The position numbers and the translations under genes are program-made. A model generated the notes under the pieces. The model was given only the letters and a program-made list of their open reading frames with translations, did no database searches and was not told the DNA's origin. 45,352 nt of DNA from Oscillospiraceae bacterium (lineage in GTDB: Bacteria; Bacillota; Clostridia; Oscillospirales; UBA644), in the NCBI GenBank assembly GCA_015067305.1, contig SVMT01000017.1, positions 1 through 45,352 on the forward strand, in the 5' to 3' direction. Of this stretch, positions 16,034 through 23,265 are shown piece by piece (positions within the stretch are counted from its first letter, which is position 1; each line of letters starts with the position of its first letter).

Positions 16034-17401
16034 TTATATTTCCCAAGTAACAGTAATGAGAAGTGTGCTGTTTTTAAGCATTGAGCCTTCCCAGATGTTC
16101 CCATCAAGCACACCCTCTTCGTCGAGAGTATGGCTGTAATACTTATCGGTTCTTACAACGGAGTATCTCTTTTTACCTTCGGGAAGTCCATCAAAGTTGA
16201 CCTTAACGTCCCCGTTCTTTCCGTCGTAATTGGAAATGAGAAGAATAGCTTCCATTTCGTTTTTAGCGGCAAGAACGTATGTATTTTCAGTATCACAATC
16301 TGTCTTGACCTCGTTGCCGTTCAGTCTGTAAAGCTTATCGAAGCATCTGAATGAGTTGTAAGTCTTCGTTGGGAAGCCTGACCTTTCGAACACTCCGCAG
16401 AATGTAAGGAAAGGATTCGAGTCGTAATAGGTTGAAATATCAAGAGGACCTTTTTGGAAAGTTATCATAACAGCCGCAACGAATGATGCACCTACTTCAC
16501 TCTTCATATCGTCAAGCCATTGTGTAGCATCGGAATTCCCCACATAAGTGCCGTTATCCAGAGCAAAGTCATTGTTTTCATCCTTGATATTCCATTCGTC
16601 GCATATCATTATGATATCGTCGAAGCCGTATTCTACAACAAGATTCTTCATGAAGTGGCAAACCTCATCGTATTCCCAGATATTCCTGCGGTAAAGATGC
16701 CATGAGAAGAAGTCTAACGGTGACTCTGACTTTTTAACAAATTCTAAAAATGCTCTTGCATAAGCCTCATCAACGTATTCAGCCTTGAGAGAGTTCTTTT
16801 CAAACTCCATAGCCTCTGCAAGTGTAGGACCGCCAACCAATACGTTGGGAAATTCCTTCTTGATAAGCTTGGACGCGGTTTCATACATTCTGAAATAATC
16901 AGCCTGTGTGCCCTGCCACATATCGTCCTGAGTCAGATTCGGTTCGTTCCATATTTCCCAGAATCTTATGTTGAAGTGATAGCCCTCAGCCCATCCCTCA
17001 TTGTAATGACGGATGATATTACAGCATATTCTCGCCCACTTATCCATGTCGGTGGGAACAATGGTATCTATCTTTTGTCTCGTGTGCTCGATGGACGTAC
17101 CGAGGCGGTATATAACCTCCGCACCGCAATCAATAATACCCTCAATTACAGCATCCGTGTTCTTGAAGCTGTAATTTGCAGGGTCGTTTTCATCTGCTCT
17201 GAAATCGGGGAATATTCTGGGGATATCAACAACGGGACCTTTGGGGTAGTCCGTGTCGTGAAGTCGGGCAAAGGGAATGCCGGCTCTTTTCCACTGTCTT
17301 CTGTAATCGTGTGAACCATTCACTATCGGACTGTTCGTCATGCCATGCATGGGCTTTATTTTACCTACAGCCTCGTTCAAATTAACGTTTATAATACTCA
17401 T
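16034..17401 (-). CDS. GH39-like glycoside hydrolase, cytoplasmic (paralogue)
   Basis: A 455-residue enzyme of the same family as the protein at 11729-13105, sharing KPMHG, RLHD, DFRADENDP, YRLGTSIE and FWEIWNEPN. The expected acid/base is Glu153 and the nucleophile Glu269 (ICDEWN). There is no signal peptide. It is the last of four genes in a minus-strand operon with two SGNH esterases and a GH43-like protein, so it probably cleaves a decorated oligosaccharide inside the cell. The open frame extends to 17542 through the upstream gene. I start at 17401 because this matches the N-terminus of the paralogue (MS----I-FN/LNE). Only a weak GAG ribosome site precedes it, which fits coupled translation from the gene ending 10 bases upstream. 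Confidence 0.82.
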   Translation of the reverse strand: MSIINVNLNEAVGKIKPMHGMTNSPIVNGSHDYRRQWKRAGIPFARLHDTDYPKGPVVDIPRIFPDFRADENDPANYSFKNTDAVIEGIIDCGAEVIYRLGTSIEHTRQKIDTIVPTDMDKWARICCNIIRHYNEGWAEGYHFNIRFWEIWNEPNLTQDDMWQGTQADYFRMYETASKLIKKEFPNVLVGGPTLAEAMEFEKNSLKAEYVDEAYARAFLEFVKKSESPLDFFSWHLYRRNIWEYDEVCHFMKNLVVEYGFDDIIMICDEWNIKDENNDFALDNGTYVGNSDATQWLDDMKSEVGASFVAAVMITFQKGPLDISTYYDSNPFLTFCGVFERSGFPTKTYNSFRCFDKLYRLNGNEVKTDCDTENTYVLAAKNEMEAILLISNYDGKNGDVKVNFDGLPEGKKRYSVVRTDKYYSHTLDEEGVLDGNIWEGSMLKNSTLLITVTWEI

Positions 17402-17411
17402 AAGTTTCATC

Positions 17412-18362
17412 TCATTCAAAAAAAGATTTGCAGAATTCCTCTTCCGTGCCGTCGTATTCGGCGAGAGCGAGAAATTCTTTACCGTACTGGTTACCCCAGC
17501 TGTAAACAATAACAGTTTTTCCGTTGTAGTAGCACATGTCAAAGTCGCTGTTATTGCAGTTTACTGAGTGTTCGATCTTGTCAAGCTCTTCCACTGTGAA
17601 TCTTTCGGGATGAATGACCTTCTTGTCGTCGTTATCAAACATCATAATGGGATTGATAAGACCAAGCTCAAACTCTCTGAGGTCCTTACTTCTTACGATA
17701 TAAGGAATCCAACGGTGACAAGGTGCGCTTTCAAGATATATCATGTAATAGTAGCCGTCAAAATATCTTATGCAGGGACAAGCCGTGTATCTGTCTCTGG
17801 AGTAGGAGTATTCCATTGTATCAAGGAGCGTCCAGTTGATAAGATCCTGAGACTCGGCGAATATGCAAGTAAAAGGAACTCCTACTATGGGGTTTGAGCC
17901 ACCAACCTCTATCGCCATTATATATCTGCCATCGACCTTGCATACGGAAGTGTTAAAAAGCTGAACGTCTTCGGGGAAAACGATCGCCGTGGACTGCTCC
18001 CAAGTCTTAAGGTCAGAGGAAACAAAGGTGTCGAGTACGTTGCCGCCACCTGAACCTCTTATACCGTGAACGTACATTTTTCCGTCCTCGGTGTAACAGC
18101 ATCCGAAGGCATGGTCCTCGGCAAATTCGCCCAAGGATTCTTCCGTTTCCATATCAACGAACTGATAGCATCCGAACTCTCTCGTAACGCCTCCTGCCGC
18201 ACCCCAGGAGTTGTTTCTTACCCATTCAAAGCGAATGAGCTTGTCTTTCCAGACAACGGGAGTTGATTCAACAGTCGAAATTTTTATCGTACCCAGCTTT
18301 TTCATGGTTTTTCTTGTGGGAATTCTTGCGTTTTTCAAATCAATATTAAAATCCTTCAGCAT
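17412..18362 (-). CDS. GH43-like five-bladed beta-propeller glycosidase-type protein
   Basis: A 316-residue protein made of repeated beta-type blades, with features typical of GH43/GH32/GH130-like propellers: SSDLKTWEQS, AESQDLINWTLLD and RSKDLREFELG mark successive blades, and RYFDGYYYMIYLES is a characteristic strand pair. It lacks a signal peptide. Likely work is removal of arabinose, xylose or similar residues from an imported glycan, or phosphorolysis; the catalytic residues cannot be fixed by eye. I start at 18362 since AGGAG lies 9 bases away; the ATG at 18368 would be only 3 bases from it. It sits between the SGNH pair and the GH39-like gene, with 15- and 10-base gaps. Confidence 0.72.
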   Translation of the reverse strand: MLKDFNIDLKNARIPTRKTMKKLGTIKISTVESTPVVWKDKLIRFEWVRNNSWGAAGGVTREFGCYQFVDMETEESLGEFAEDHAFGCCYTEDGKMYVHGIRGSGGGNVLDTFVSSDLKTWEQSTAIVFPEDVQLFNTSVCKVDGRYIMAIEVGGSNPIVGVPFTCIFAESQDLINWTLLDTMEYSYSRDRYTACPCIRYFDGYYYMIYLESAPCHRWIPYIVRSKDLREFELGLINPIMMFDNDDKKVIHPERFTVEELDKIEHSVNCNNSDFDMCYYNGKTVIVYSWGNQYGKEFLALAEYDGTEEEFCKSFFE

Positions 18363-18377
18363 GATCATAAACTCCTT

Positions 18378-18929
18378 TTATTTCAATACGTTTCGTATAC
18401 ATTCCGCTACCTGCTCAGCGCAAACATTCACGCCCTCTTCGCTGAGATGGACCGTGTCGGAGCAGATATAAAGGTCCTTGTTCGAATCCACGGTGCTGTG
18501 CAGATCGTTGATGACAACGCCCATTTTTTCAAGCTCGGGAACAACGAGAGCATTATACGTCTTTATTATCTCATAATCCCTTTTTGCATCGGGATTATTC
18601 ACGGGGGTAGTGGTTGCAAAAATAACGTGCTTGGAATAAGTGAACAAAATTCTCGCAATACGCTTCATTGTAAAAACGTACATTTCTGGCGGAGTAAAGG
18701 GGCCGTCACCGAAAGCATCGACAGCATCCCAGATTCCGTTATTCCAATGTATAACGTCGCAACCCTCAAGGTCCTTTTTCCAATCAAAGATACCTCTCAG
18801 AGTATGAGTCGAAAAGCGACAGTTATCCGAAGGCTGCCAAACCTCAAATTCATCACCCAATATTTCGGGAACCTTAGGTCCGTAACCGCCGAGACGGATA
18901 GAGTCACCGAGCAAAGCAATTTTTTTCAT
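18378..18929 (-). CDS. SGNH/GDSL-type esterase, second of a tandem pair
   Basis: A 183-residue SGNH hydrolase. The catalytic Ser is Ser10 in LLGDSI, HWNNGIWD carries the oxyanion Asn region, and SDTVHLS near the C-terminus gives the Asp and His of the triad. There is no signal peptide, so it is cytoplasmic. In a glycan operon such enzymes usually remove O-acetyl groups from sugars, which lets the glycosidases proceed. It is closely similar to the product of the gene directly upstream (11 bases away) along the whole length, including MKKIALLGDSIR and VIHWNNG, so the pair arose by tandem duplication. The two differ around the loop after GDSI and in the VNDLH/INDLH segment region, suggesting split specificity. 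Confidence 0.85.
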   Translation of the reverse strand: MKKIALLGDSIRLGGYGPKVPEILGDEFEVWQPSDNCRFSTHTLRGIFDWKKDLEGCDVIHWNNGIWDAVDAFGDGPFTPPEMYVFTMKRIARILFTYSKHVIFATTTPVNNPDAKRDYEIIKTYNALVVPELEKMGVVINDLHSTVDSNKDLYICSDTVHLSEEGVNVCAEQVAECIRNVLK

Positions 18930-18940
18930 TTAACCTAAAA

Positions 18941-19489
18941 TTAAAGATTTGCTTTAATGATTTCGCAAACCTGTTCAGCACATGCATCGTTACCCTTCTG
19001 GCTCAAATGCAAAGTATCCTCATGCATATATTCTTCAAGGTTATCCCAAACGATCTTATGCAAGTCGTTTATGATAACACCCATCTTTTCAAGCTCGGGA
19101 ACAACGGCTTCGTTGAACTGCTTGATAACTTCGTTGCTGTTATAGGGGTTTTCTTCTGTAACAGGTGTCATTGTTGCGAAAACAACTTTTTTGGAATATG
19201 TCTGAAGAATACGTGCAATACGTTTCATAGTGTCAACGTAAACTTCGAGGCTTGTGAAGGGGCCGTCACCGAACAGATCGCAAATATCCCAGAGGCCGTT
19301 ATTCCAATGTATAACGTCACAGCCTTCAAGATTTTCTTTCCATTCGAAAAGACCTCTCAACGTATAAGCCGCAAAACGGCAGTTGTCGTCGGGCTGCCAT
19401 ACTTCACATTCTGGGCTGAGCATTTCAGCAACCTTCTGACCGTAACCTAAAAGTCTTATAGAATCTCCGAGCAATGCAATTTTTTTCAT
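18941..19489 (-). CDS. SGNH/GDSL-type esterase, first of a tandem pair
   Basis: A 182-residue SGNH hydrolase with Ser10 in LLGDSI, HWNNGLWD, and EDTLHLS supplying Asp and His. It is the first gene of the four-gene minus-strand glycan operon, with AAAAGGAG as ribosome site and a full-consensus promoter just upstream. The protein lacks a signal peptide and probably deacetylates imported oligosaccharides. It is a paralogue of the next gene; both are of normal length for single-domain SGNH esterases and both triads look intact. Acyl group and sugar specificity are not visible. Confidence 0.86.
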   Translation of the reverse strand: MKKIALLGDSIRLLGYGQKVAEMLSPECEVWQPDDNCRFAAYTLRGLFEWKENLEGCDVIHWNNGLWDICDLFGDGPFTSLEVYVDTMKRIARILQTYSKKVVFATMTPVTEENPYNSNEVIKQFNEAVVPELEKMGVIINDLHKIVWDNLEEYMHEDTLHLSQKGNDACAEQVCEIIKANL

Positions 19490-19515
19490 TTTAAAAAATC
19501 TCCTTTTTTTACTAC

Positions 19516-19544
19516 ATTATAACACAAAAAAGACTGATTGTCAA
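19516..19544 (-). promoter_or_regulatory. Consensus sigma-A promoter of the SGNH/GH43/GH39 operon
   Basis: On the minus strand TTGACA-17-TATAAT with TGT extended -10. It is divergent from the promoter at 19566; only 21 bases separate the two -35 boxes, so RNA polymerase may not easily occupy both at once. Confidence 0.9.
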
Positions 19545-19565
19545 TAGAATTTTTCAAAAACGGTA

Positions 19566-19594
19566 TGGACAAACAAAAAAAATAGTGCTATAAT
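19566..19594 (+). promoter_or_regulatory. Sigma-A-type promoter for the DIP1984/Y-RNA unit
   Basis: TGGACA-17-TATAAT with TGC extended -10. The start codon at 19639 lies about 38 bases beyond the expected start point. Confidence 0.8.
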
Positions 19595-19638
19595 ATTATT
19601 ATCAGAAAGTACAACTTAGCGGCAGAACGGAGATCAAA

Positions 19639-20088
19639 ATGAAATTAGCAGAAGCATTACAGGAACGTGCTGACCTCAACAAACGAATAGCACAGCTTTC
19701 TTCCCGACTTTGCATGAACGCAACTGTTCAGGAAGGCGAAAAACCTGCGGAAGACCCCGTAGAACTTATTAAAGAATTTGAAGCCTGCACTTCAAGGCTT
19801 GAAGAACTTATTTCAAAAATAAATCTTGCGAATTGCAACACCCTCGTTGACGGAGTTTCCCTCACAGAGCTGATAGCCAAAAAAGATGTCCTCACAATGA
19901 AGATAAACTCCTACAGAGACCTGCTCAATAACGCCAGCAGACTCTCCCAGAGAGCCACAAGAAGCGAGATAAAGATACTCAGCACAGTCAACGTAAAAGA
20001 GCTCCAGAAGCGAGTTGACGACCTTTCAAAAGAGCTGAGAGTGACTGACAACAAGATCCAGGAAACCAACTGGAAAACGGAAATTTAG
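19639..20088 (+). CDS. DIP1984-family (septicolysin-annotated) coiled-coil protein
   Basis: A 149-residue, almost wholly helical protein with heptad-like patterns: MKLAEALQERADLNKRIAQL at the N-terminus, a central CTSRLEELISKIN segment and a C-terminal KELQKRVDDLSKELR segment. The order and the phrases VDGVSLTELIAKKD and RATRSEIKIL match the DIP1984 family, often labelled septicolysin although no toxin activity follows from the sequence. It has no signal peptide. It is preceded by its own promoter and followed after about 10-20 bases by a structured RNA with a tRNA-like module, so protein and RNA may be co-transcribed. The molecular function of the family is, to my knowledge, not established. 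Confidence 0.82.
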   Translation: MKLAEALQERADLNKRIAQLSSRLCMNATVQEGEKPAEDPVELIKEFEACTSRLEELISKINLANCNTLVDGVSLTELIAKKDVLTMKINSYRDLLNNASRLSQRATRSEIKILSTVNVKELQKRVDDLSKELRVTDNKIQETNWKTEI

Positions 20089-20097
20089 CCTGAAACA

Positions 20098-20213
20098 GCG
20101 GTAATTATTGGGGCGAATGTCACCTCTGCGGCTGAGGTTTGATGCCGCCGAATGCTGGAGAAGCATACATAGATGGTAAGCTCAGGGGTGAGCCGGAGTT
20201 CGAATCTCCTTTT
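20098..20213 (+). ncRNA. Candidate Y RNA (YrlA-like) with tRNA-like module
   Basis: The first part has GGCGAATG (20112-20119), matching the GNCGAANG Ro-binding motif of Y RNAs. It faces TTTGAT (20138-20143) across an internal loop, closed inside by ACCTC/GAGGT and outside by GGC/GCC. The second part holds three hairpins in tRNA order: ATGCT/AGCAT with a GG-containing loop (20152-20166), GCTC/GAGC (20180-20193), and a T-arm GGAG-TTCGAAT-CTCC (20195-20209) with a canonical T-loop. TTTT follows. This two-module architecture is that of bacterial YrlA RNAs, which bind Ro60/Rsr. No acceptor stem exists, so it is not a tRNA. No Ro60, RtcB or nuclease gene is in the window. Identification is by motif and remembered architecture only. 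Confidence 0.55.
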
Positions 20214-20307
20214 AACAGATCATACCCAGATCGTTACACACGTATGACTTACTGCGCATGAATTACTACCGGACATTGACCGATAATGAGGGCGGGAACG
20301 GGGAAAT

Positions 20308-21063
20308 ATGAATAAATATACAGAAAATATAAACAGAATAGAGTTCGTTATAACTTACGCCTGCACGGGCAGATGCAAGCATTGCTCCGAGGGTGAACAT
20401 CTTACAACAGGTGAACATATCGACGGAAACAAAGCGGTTGAAATGATCAAAAAAGTATGCGAAAACTTTGAGATCAAGACCCTTATGACTTTCGGCGGAG
20501 AACCGCTACTGCACATTGAAGAGGTTTGCAACATACACCGAGCCGCAACGGAGATGAATATCCCGAAGAGGCAGATCATCACCAACGGTTTTTTCAGCAA
20601 AGACGAGACAAAAATAAGGGAAACAGCCGAGAAACTTGCCCAAAGCGGTGCTAATGAGATACTGCTTTCGGTTGACGCTTTTCATCAGGAGACCATACCT
20701 CTTGAACCCGTGAAAGCCTTTGCCGAAGCGGTAAAAAATGAGGGAATACATTTAAAACTCAGCCCTGCGTGGCTCCTTTCGGAAAGGGACAAAAACCCGT
20801 ACAACATAAAGACAAATGAAATTCTGAAAGAATTTGAGCATTTAAATATCGAGATCGGAGAGGGAAACATAATTTTCCCCCAAGGCAACGCGCGGAAATA
20901 TCTGAAAGAGTATTTCGACCCCGACGAAGTTTACGTAAACCCATACGAAGAGGATCCGCAGGATATACGCACTCTCAGCGTTGACCCAAACGGAGATGTG
21001 CTGGGCGGAAATATATATCGGACGGATATTATGGATATCATAAATAATTACAAAGGAGAATGA
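20308..21063 (+). CDS. Radical SAM protein
   Basis: A 251-residue radical SAM enzyme. Cys19, Cys23 and Cys26 (ACTGRCKHC) form the CX3CX2C cluster-binding motif, and FGGEPL is the GGEP motif that holds S-adenosylmethionine. DAFHQETIPLEP fits later strands of the partial barrel. The C-terminus (SVDPNGDVLGGN) looks like the end of a SPASM-type protein, but the auxiliary-cluster cysteines are missing, so only one [4Fe-4S] cluster is expected. The start at 20308 follows GGGGAA. The gene lies about 95 bases after the candidate Y RNA and is coupled to the small membrane protein gene. The substrate is unknown; action on RNA, a peptide or a cofactor is equally open. Confidence 0.85.
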   Translation: MNKYTENINRIEFVITYACTGRCKHCSEGEHLTTGEHIDGNKAVEMIKKVCENFEIKTLMTFGGEPLLHIEEVCNIHRAATEMNIPKRQIITNGFFSKDETKIRETAEKLAQSGANEILLSVDAFHQETIPLEPVKAFAEAVKNEGIHLKLSPAWLLSERDKNPYNIKTNEILKEFEHLNIEIGEGNIIFPQGNARKYLKEYFDPDEVYVNPYEEDPQDIRTLSVDPNGDVLGGNIYRTDIMDIINNYKGE

Positions 21064-21065
21064 CC

Positions 21066-21314
21066 ATGAAAATCAAAGAAAACATTTTACCCGTACTGCA
21101 AATAGCCGTTTCATTGACCGTGATCGTACTCTCTGCCCTTGGATTGGCGGGTGTCTTTGAACACGCATCAAAAATAACCACTCCCCTGCTGGGCGTGTTG
21201 CTCCTGCTCCAAGCAGGCTCACATTGGGGAAAAAGAAAAGGCATAGCAATATTCAGCCTCTGCGCAGGAATATTCGTCCTGGTCTGCGCGGTGGTAATAA
21301 TTATATTTATGTAA
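21066..21314 (+). CDS. Small two- or three-helix membrane protein
   Basis: An 82-residue hydrophobic protein with segments at about residues 9-29, 37-50 and 59-80, separated by a short basic loop (HWGKRKG). The ATG at 21066 is 7 bases after AAGGAG, which lies inside the end of the radical SAM gene; an ATG at 21060 is in frame but badly spaced. I do not recognise a family. Its tight coupling to the radical SAM gene suggests a related role, or simply a stable transcript. A terminator follows at once. Confidence 0.65.
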   Translation: MKIKENILPVLQIAVSLTVIVLSALGLAGVFEHASKITTPLLGVLLLLQAGSHWGKRKGIAIFSLCAGIFVLVCAVVIIIFM

Positions 21315-21319
21315 AAAAG

Positions 21320-21351
21320 ACTGCGGTCCGAATGGATCGCAGTTCTATTTT
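21320..21351. terminator. Bidirectional terminator
   Basis: ACTGCGGTCC and GGATCGCAGT pair (one G-T) around GAAT. TTCTATTTT follows on the plus strand and an A-run precedes it, giving a T-run for the minus strand, so it serves both convergent genes. Confidence 0.85.
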
Positions 21352-22721
21352 CAATTATAGTTTCTGAAATTTTTGATTTTGTGGAAAGTTGTAAAATTGG
21401 AGTTATGGAAGTTGTTTGCACCGTTGACTGCTGTGCGGCAAAGATAGAGAATATCATCGCCTTCGATAAAGAAATCGACATATTGGAATCCGACCTGTTT
21501 GGGGTCGTCGTACCTGCGGTCGATCAAGTGAGTGCATAGTTTCCACTCTCGCAAATCAGGCGAGCTAATGAGCGATAGCAGATTGCGATTTGTCTTAGGT
21601 TCATCAAGTGCATAGCTGACGATGGCGTAGTATTTTTTGCTTACATCATCGAAAACAATGTTGAATTTTGATGCGGTGGCCGGAAAGTCGATGATGGAGT
21701 CGAATTCAGGCTCTGCCTCGGGATTTTCGGGATCATAATTTAATATCACCGCCGTGCGGTCAACAAAGCGAAGAACGTCAACGGTTCTGCCGTCAGGTGT
21801 GCTTATAACATTACCCTCAATACCGCCCCACATCTTTTCTGTTGGAAAAGATATATGTTTTCTTGCATCGAAAAGCTCTGTGCAGACCCAATTGTCTGCA
21901 TCAAGCAGATCACTGTCAGCAGGAGCAGAGATAACAGCATCACAGAAGACTTTCTCTGACCATGCTCCGTACTGAATATCGGTCATGATCCGCCCGTTTT
22001 TAATAAGCACGGGCATCGGCGCACGGTGCCATCCGACCTGACGGGCGTGACAACATCCGCGGAAAAGAACGGTTGGTTTCGTCCATGTTTTACCGCCGTC
22101 ATCAGAGCGTCCTATAAGAACATCTCCGTACTCCGTCGAGCATCCGAGCATATAAAGTTTTCCGCCCAAAATGAACATTTTACCCCAGAAGCATGGGAAA
22201 ATCTCAGAGTGATGTTCCCATGTTGCACCGTCATCGTGTGAAATATATATCAGAGTGAGATTTTGAGGCGCTCCGTTTGCGTAAATATCCATCGAAGCAA
22301 GCAGGTCACCGTTTTCAAGACGAATGAGCGATGGTGAACAGAGATACTGTCCCGAAAAGGCATATTCAGAATCATCGGGATGCAGATAATTTACTACAAT
22401 TCCGGGAACATCACCTGTGCGGACAAGTCTCTCGGTTGACGAAACTCCATCCCCTCGCACAATGCGAAAAGCATAGTCAGTGTTATTTTCAAGTCCGCTG
22501 ATATTGCCCGAAAAAGAATCTATCGGCATGGTATGAATATCATCCGAATCACGAAGATGCCAAACGATACTGTAAGTAGAATTATTTGCATCGTGATCGA
22601 AAAAATCAAAAGCAAAACCGTTCGCAGACGGAGCGATACGACAAATATAGGGTGATTTTGCACGTTCGGTCTCGTGTAGAGGAATATATCGGGAATAACT
22701 CCAGTTATTTGCTGATTTCAT
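21351..22721 (-). CDS. Sialidase-like six-bladed propeller protein with N-terminal fibronectin-type domain
   Basis: A 456-residue protein without signal peptide. Residues ~15-105 look like a fibronectin type III-type beta-sandwich (ISGLENNTDYAFRIV is the typical F-strand). The remainder is a propeller with Asp-box motifs SHDDGATW and SDDGGKTW, as in sialidases and related exo-glycosidases. SPSLIRLENGDLLAS is the usual first-blade arginine motif of that fold. Whether it cleaves sialic acid or another sugar cannot be told; a full arginine triad and Tyr/Glu pair were not verified by eye. The start at 22721 has GGAG 8 bases upstream; the frame continues to 22757, but without a ribosome site. It is a single gene, converging on the radical SAM unit. 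Confidence 0.75.
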   Translation of the reverse strand: MKSANNWSYSRYIPLHETERAKSPYICRIAPSANGFAFDFFDHDANNSTYSIVWHLRDSDDIHTMPIDSFSGNISGLENNTDYAFRIVRGDGVSSTERLVRTGDVPGIVVNYLHPDDSEYAFSGQYLCSPSLIRLENGDLLASMDIYANGAPQNLTLIYISHDDGATWEHHSEIFPCFWGKMFILGGKLYMLGCSTEYGDVLIGRSDDGGKTWTKPTVLFRGCCHARQVGWHRAPMPVLIKNGRIMTDIQYGAWSEKVFCDAVISAPADSDLLDADNWVCTELFDARKHISFPTEKMWGGIEGNVISTPDGRTVDVLRFVDRTAVILNYDPENPEAEPEFDSIIDFPATASKFNIVFDDVSKKYYAIVSYALDEPKTNRNLLSLISSPDLREWKLCTHLIDRRYDDPKQVGFQYVDFFIEGDDILYLCRTAVNGANNFHNSNFTTFHKIKNFRNYN

Positions 22722-22783
22722 TGCATTATCTCCTTTGGAACATCTTTTAATATACATAAAGACTTCTGTAAGCTTACGGTTAT

Positions 22784-22811
22784 ATTATAGCACATTTTTC
22801 GTAAAAGTCAA
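22784..22811 (-). promoter_or_regulatory. Sigma-A-type promoter for the sialidase-like gene
   Basis: On the minus strand TTGACT-16-TATAAT with TGC extended -10; the gene starts about 60 bases downstream. Confidence 0.8.
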
Positions 22812-22874
22812 GTATCAATTTGTTATTTATAGGTTGATCGGTTGTTTAGGTTATGAGGAAATATCTATTTACAT

Positions 22875-22954
22875 TTGCGCTTGCGCAATATCATTGATGC
22901 GGAGCATCACATCATTTACGGCATGAGCCGTAACATCATTTGAACGAAGTTCAA
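22875..22954. repeat. Array of four small palindromes with CATCAT spacers
   Basis: Four different palindromes stand in a row: TTGCGC-TT-GCGCAA, TGATGC-GGA-GCATCA, TTACGGC-ATGA-GCCGTAA and TTGAAC-GAA-GTTCAA. They are separated by TATCAT, CATCAT and CATCAT. Each arm pair is perfect while the arm sequences differ, so structure rather than sequence is conserved. The array runs straight into a tRNA-Arg 3'-end fragment at 22955. It is not a CRISPR array: the repeated part is the 6-base spacer. Confidence 0.75.
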
Positions 22955-22970
22955 TACCTGGAGGGACTCG
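22955..22970 (-). repeat. tRNA-Arg 3'-end fragment, copy 1
   Basis: These 16 bases (TACCTGGAGGGACTCG) are identical to the T-arm/acceptor end of the tRNA-Arg gene at 23270-23285. A further direct copy is at 23120-23135 and an inverted one at 23204-23219. Between 22971 and 23114 I see only low-complexity short palindromes and no convincing gene. Confidence 0.7.
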
Positions 22971-23114
22971 CCCGTCTGCGGACGGAGTGTGCGTTTGTGA
23001 GCGCTTCCTGTGGAAGATGAAGCGAACAATAAGCGCTGGGCAGCGGTCGAAATTTTAAACGAGCTTTGCGATGTGCATAAATTTCGGGTACCGCAACCGT
23101 AATGGCGCGGAAAA

Positions 23115-23224
23115 TTATGTACCTGGAGGGACTCGCCTTTTCTGCGGAAAAGAGCGGGGTCGGCTCTGAAGTGCCACTGGCACTTCATTCACTACCGACC
23201 CTTCGAGTCCCTCCAGGTACATAA
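23115..23224. repeat. Inverted-repeat element built from tRNA-Arg 3' ends
   Basis: The arms 23115-23135 and 23204-23224 are perfectly complementary over 21 bases, and each contains the 17 bases at the end of the neighbouring tRNA-Arg gene (GTACCTGGAGGGACTCG). The 68-base interior carries further short palindromes (CTTTTCTGCGGAAAAG, AAGTGCCACTGGCACTT). No coding capacity. It looks like a small mobile or REP-like element that uses, or was born from, the tRNA end. Confidence 0.65.
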
Positions 23225-23227
23225 AAA

Positions 23228-23265
23228 AATAATGCTAAGTATACGGATGTATACTTAGCATTATT
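23228..23265 (-). terminator. Terminator of tRNA-Arg
   Basis: A perfect 17-base-pair stem (23228-23244 with 23249-23265, loop GGAT) directly abuts the encoded CCA end. On the minus strand it is followed by TTTTTT-type sequence, giving a very strong intrinsic terminator. Confidence 0.85.

Noticed and set aside
20098-20213. An ordinary or selenocysteine tRNA, or tmRNA
   Set aside because: The T-arm is canonical but there is no acceptor stem or CCA, and the 5' half is a separate hairpin domain; the length is far too short for tmRNA.
22875-22954. CRISPR array
   Set aside because: The constant part is only 6 bases and the variable parts are palindromes; there is no leader and no cas gene in the window.
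22916-23188. A 90-codon minus-strand open frame in the repeat region
   Set aside because: It runs through tRNA fragments and inverted repeats, has no ribosome site and gives a low-complexity product.
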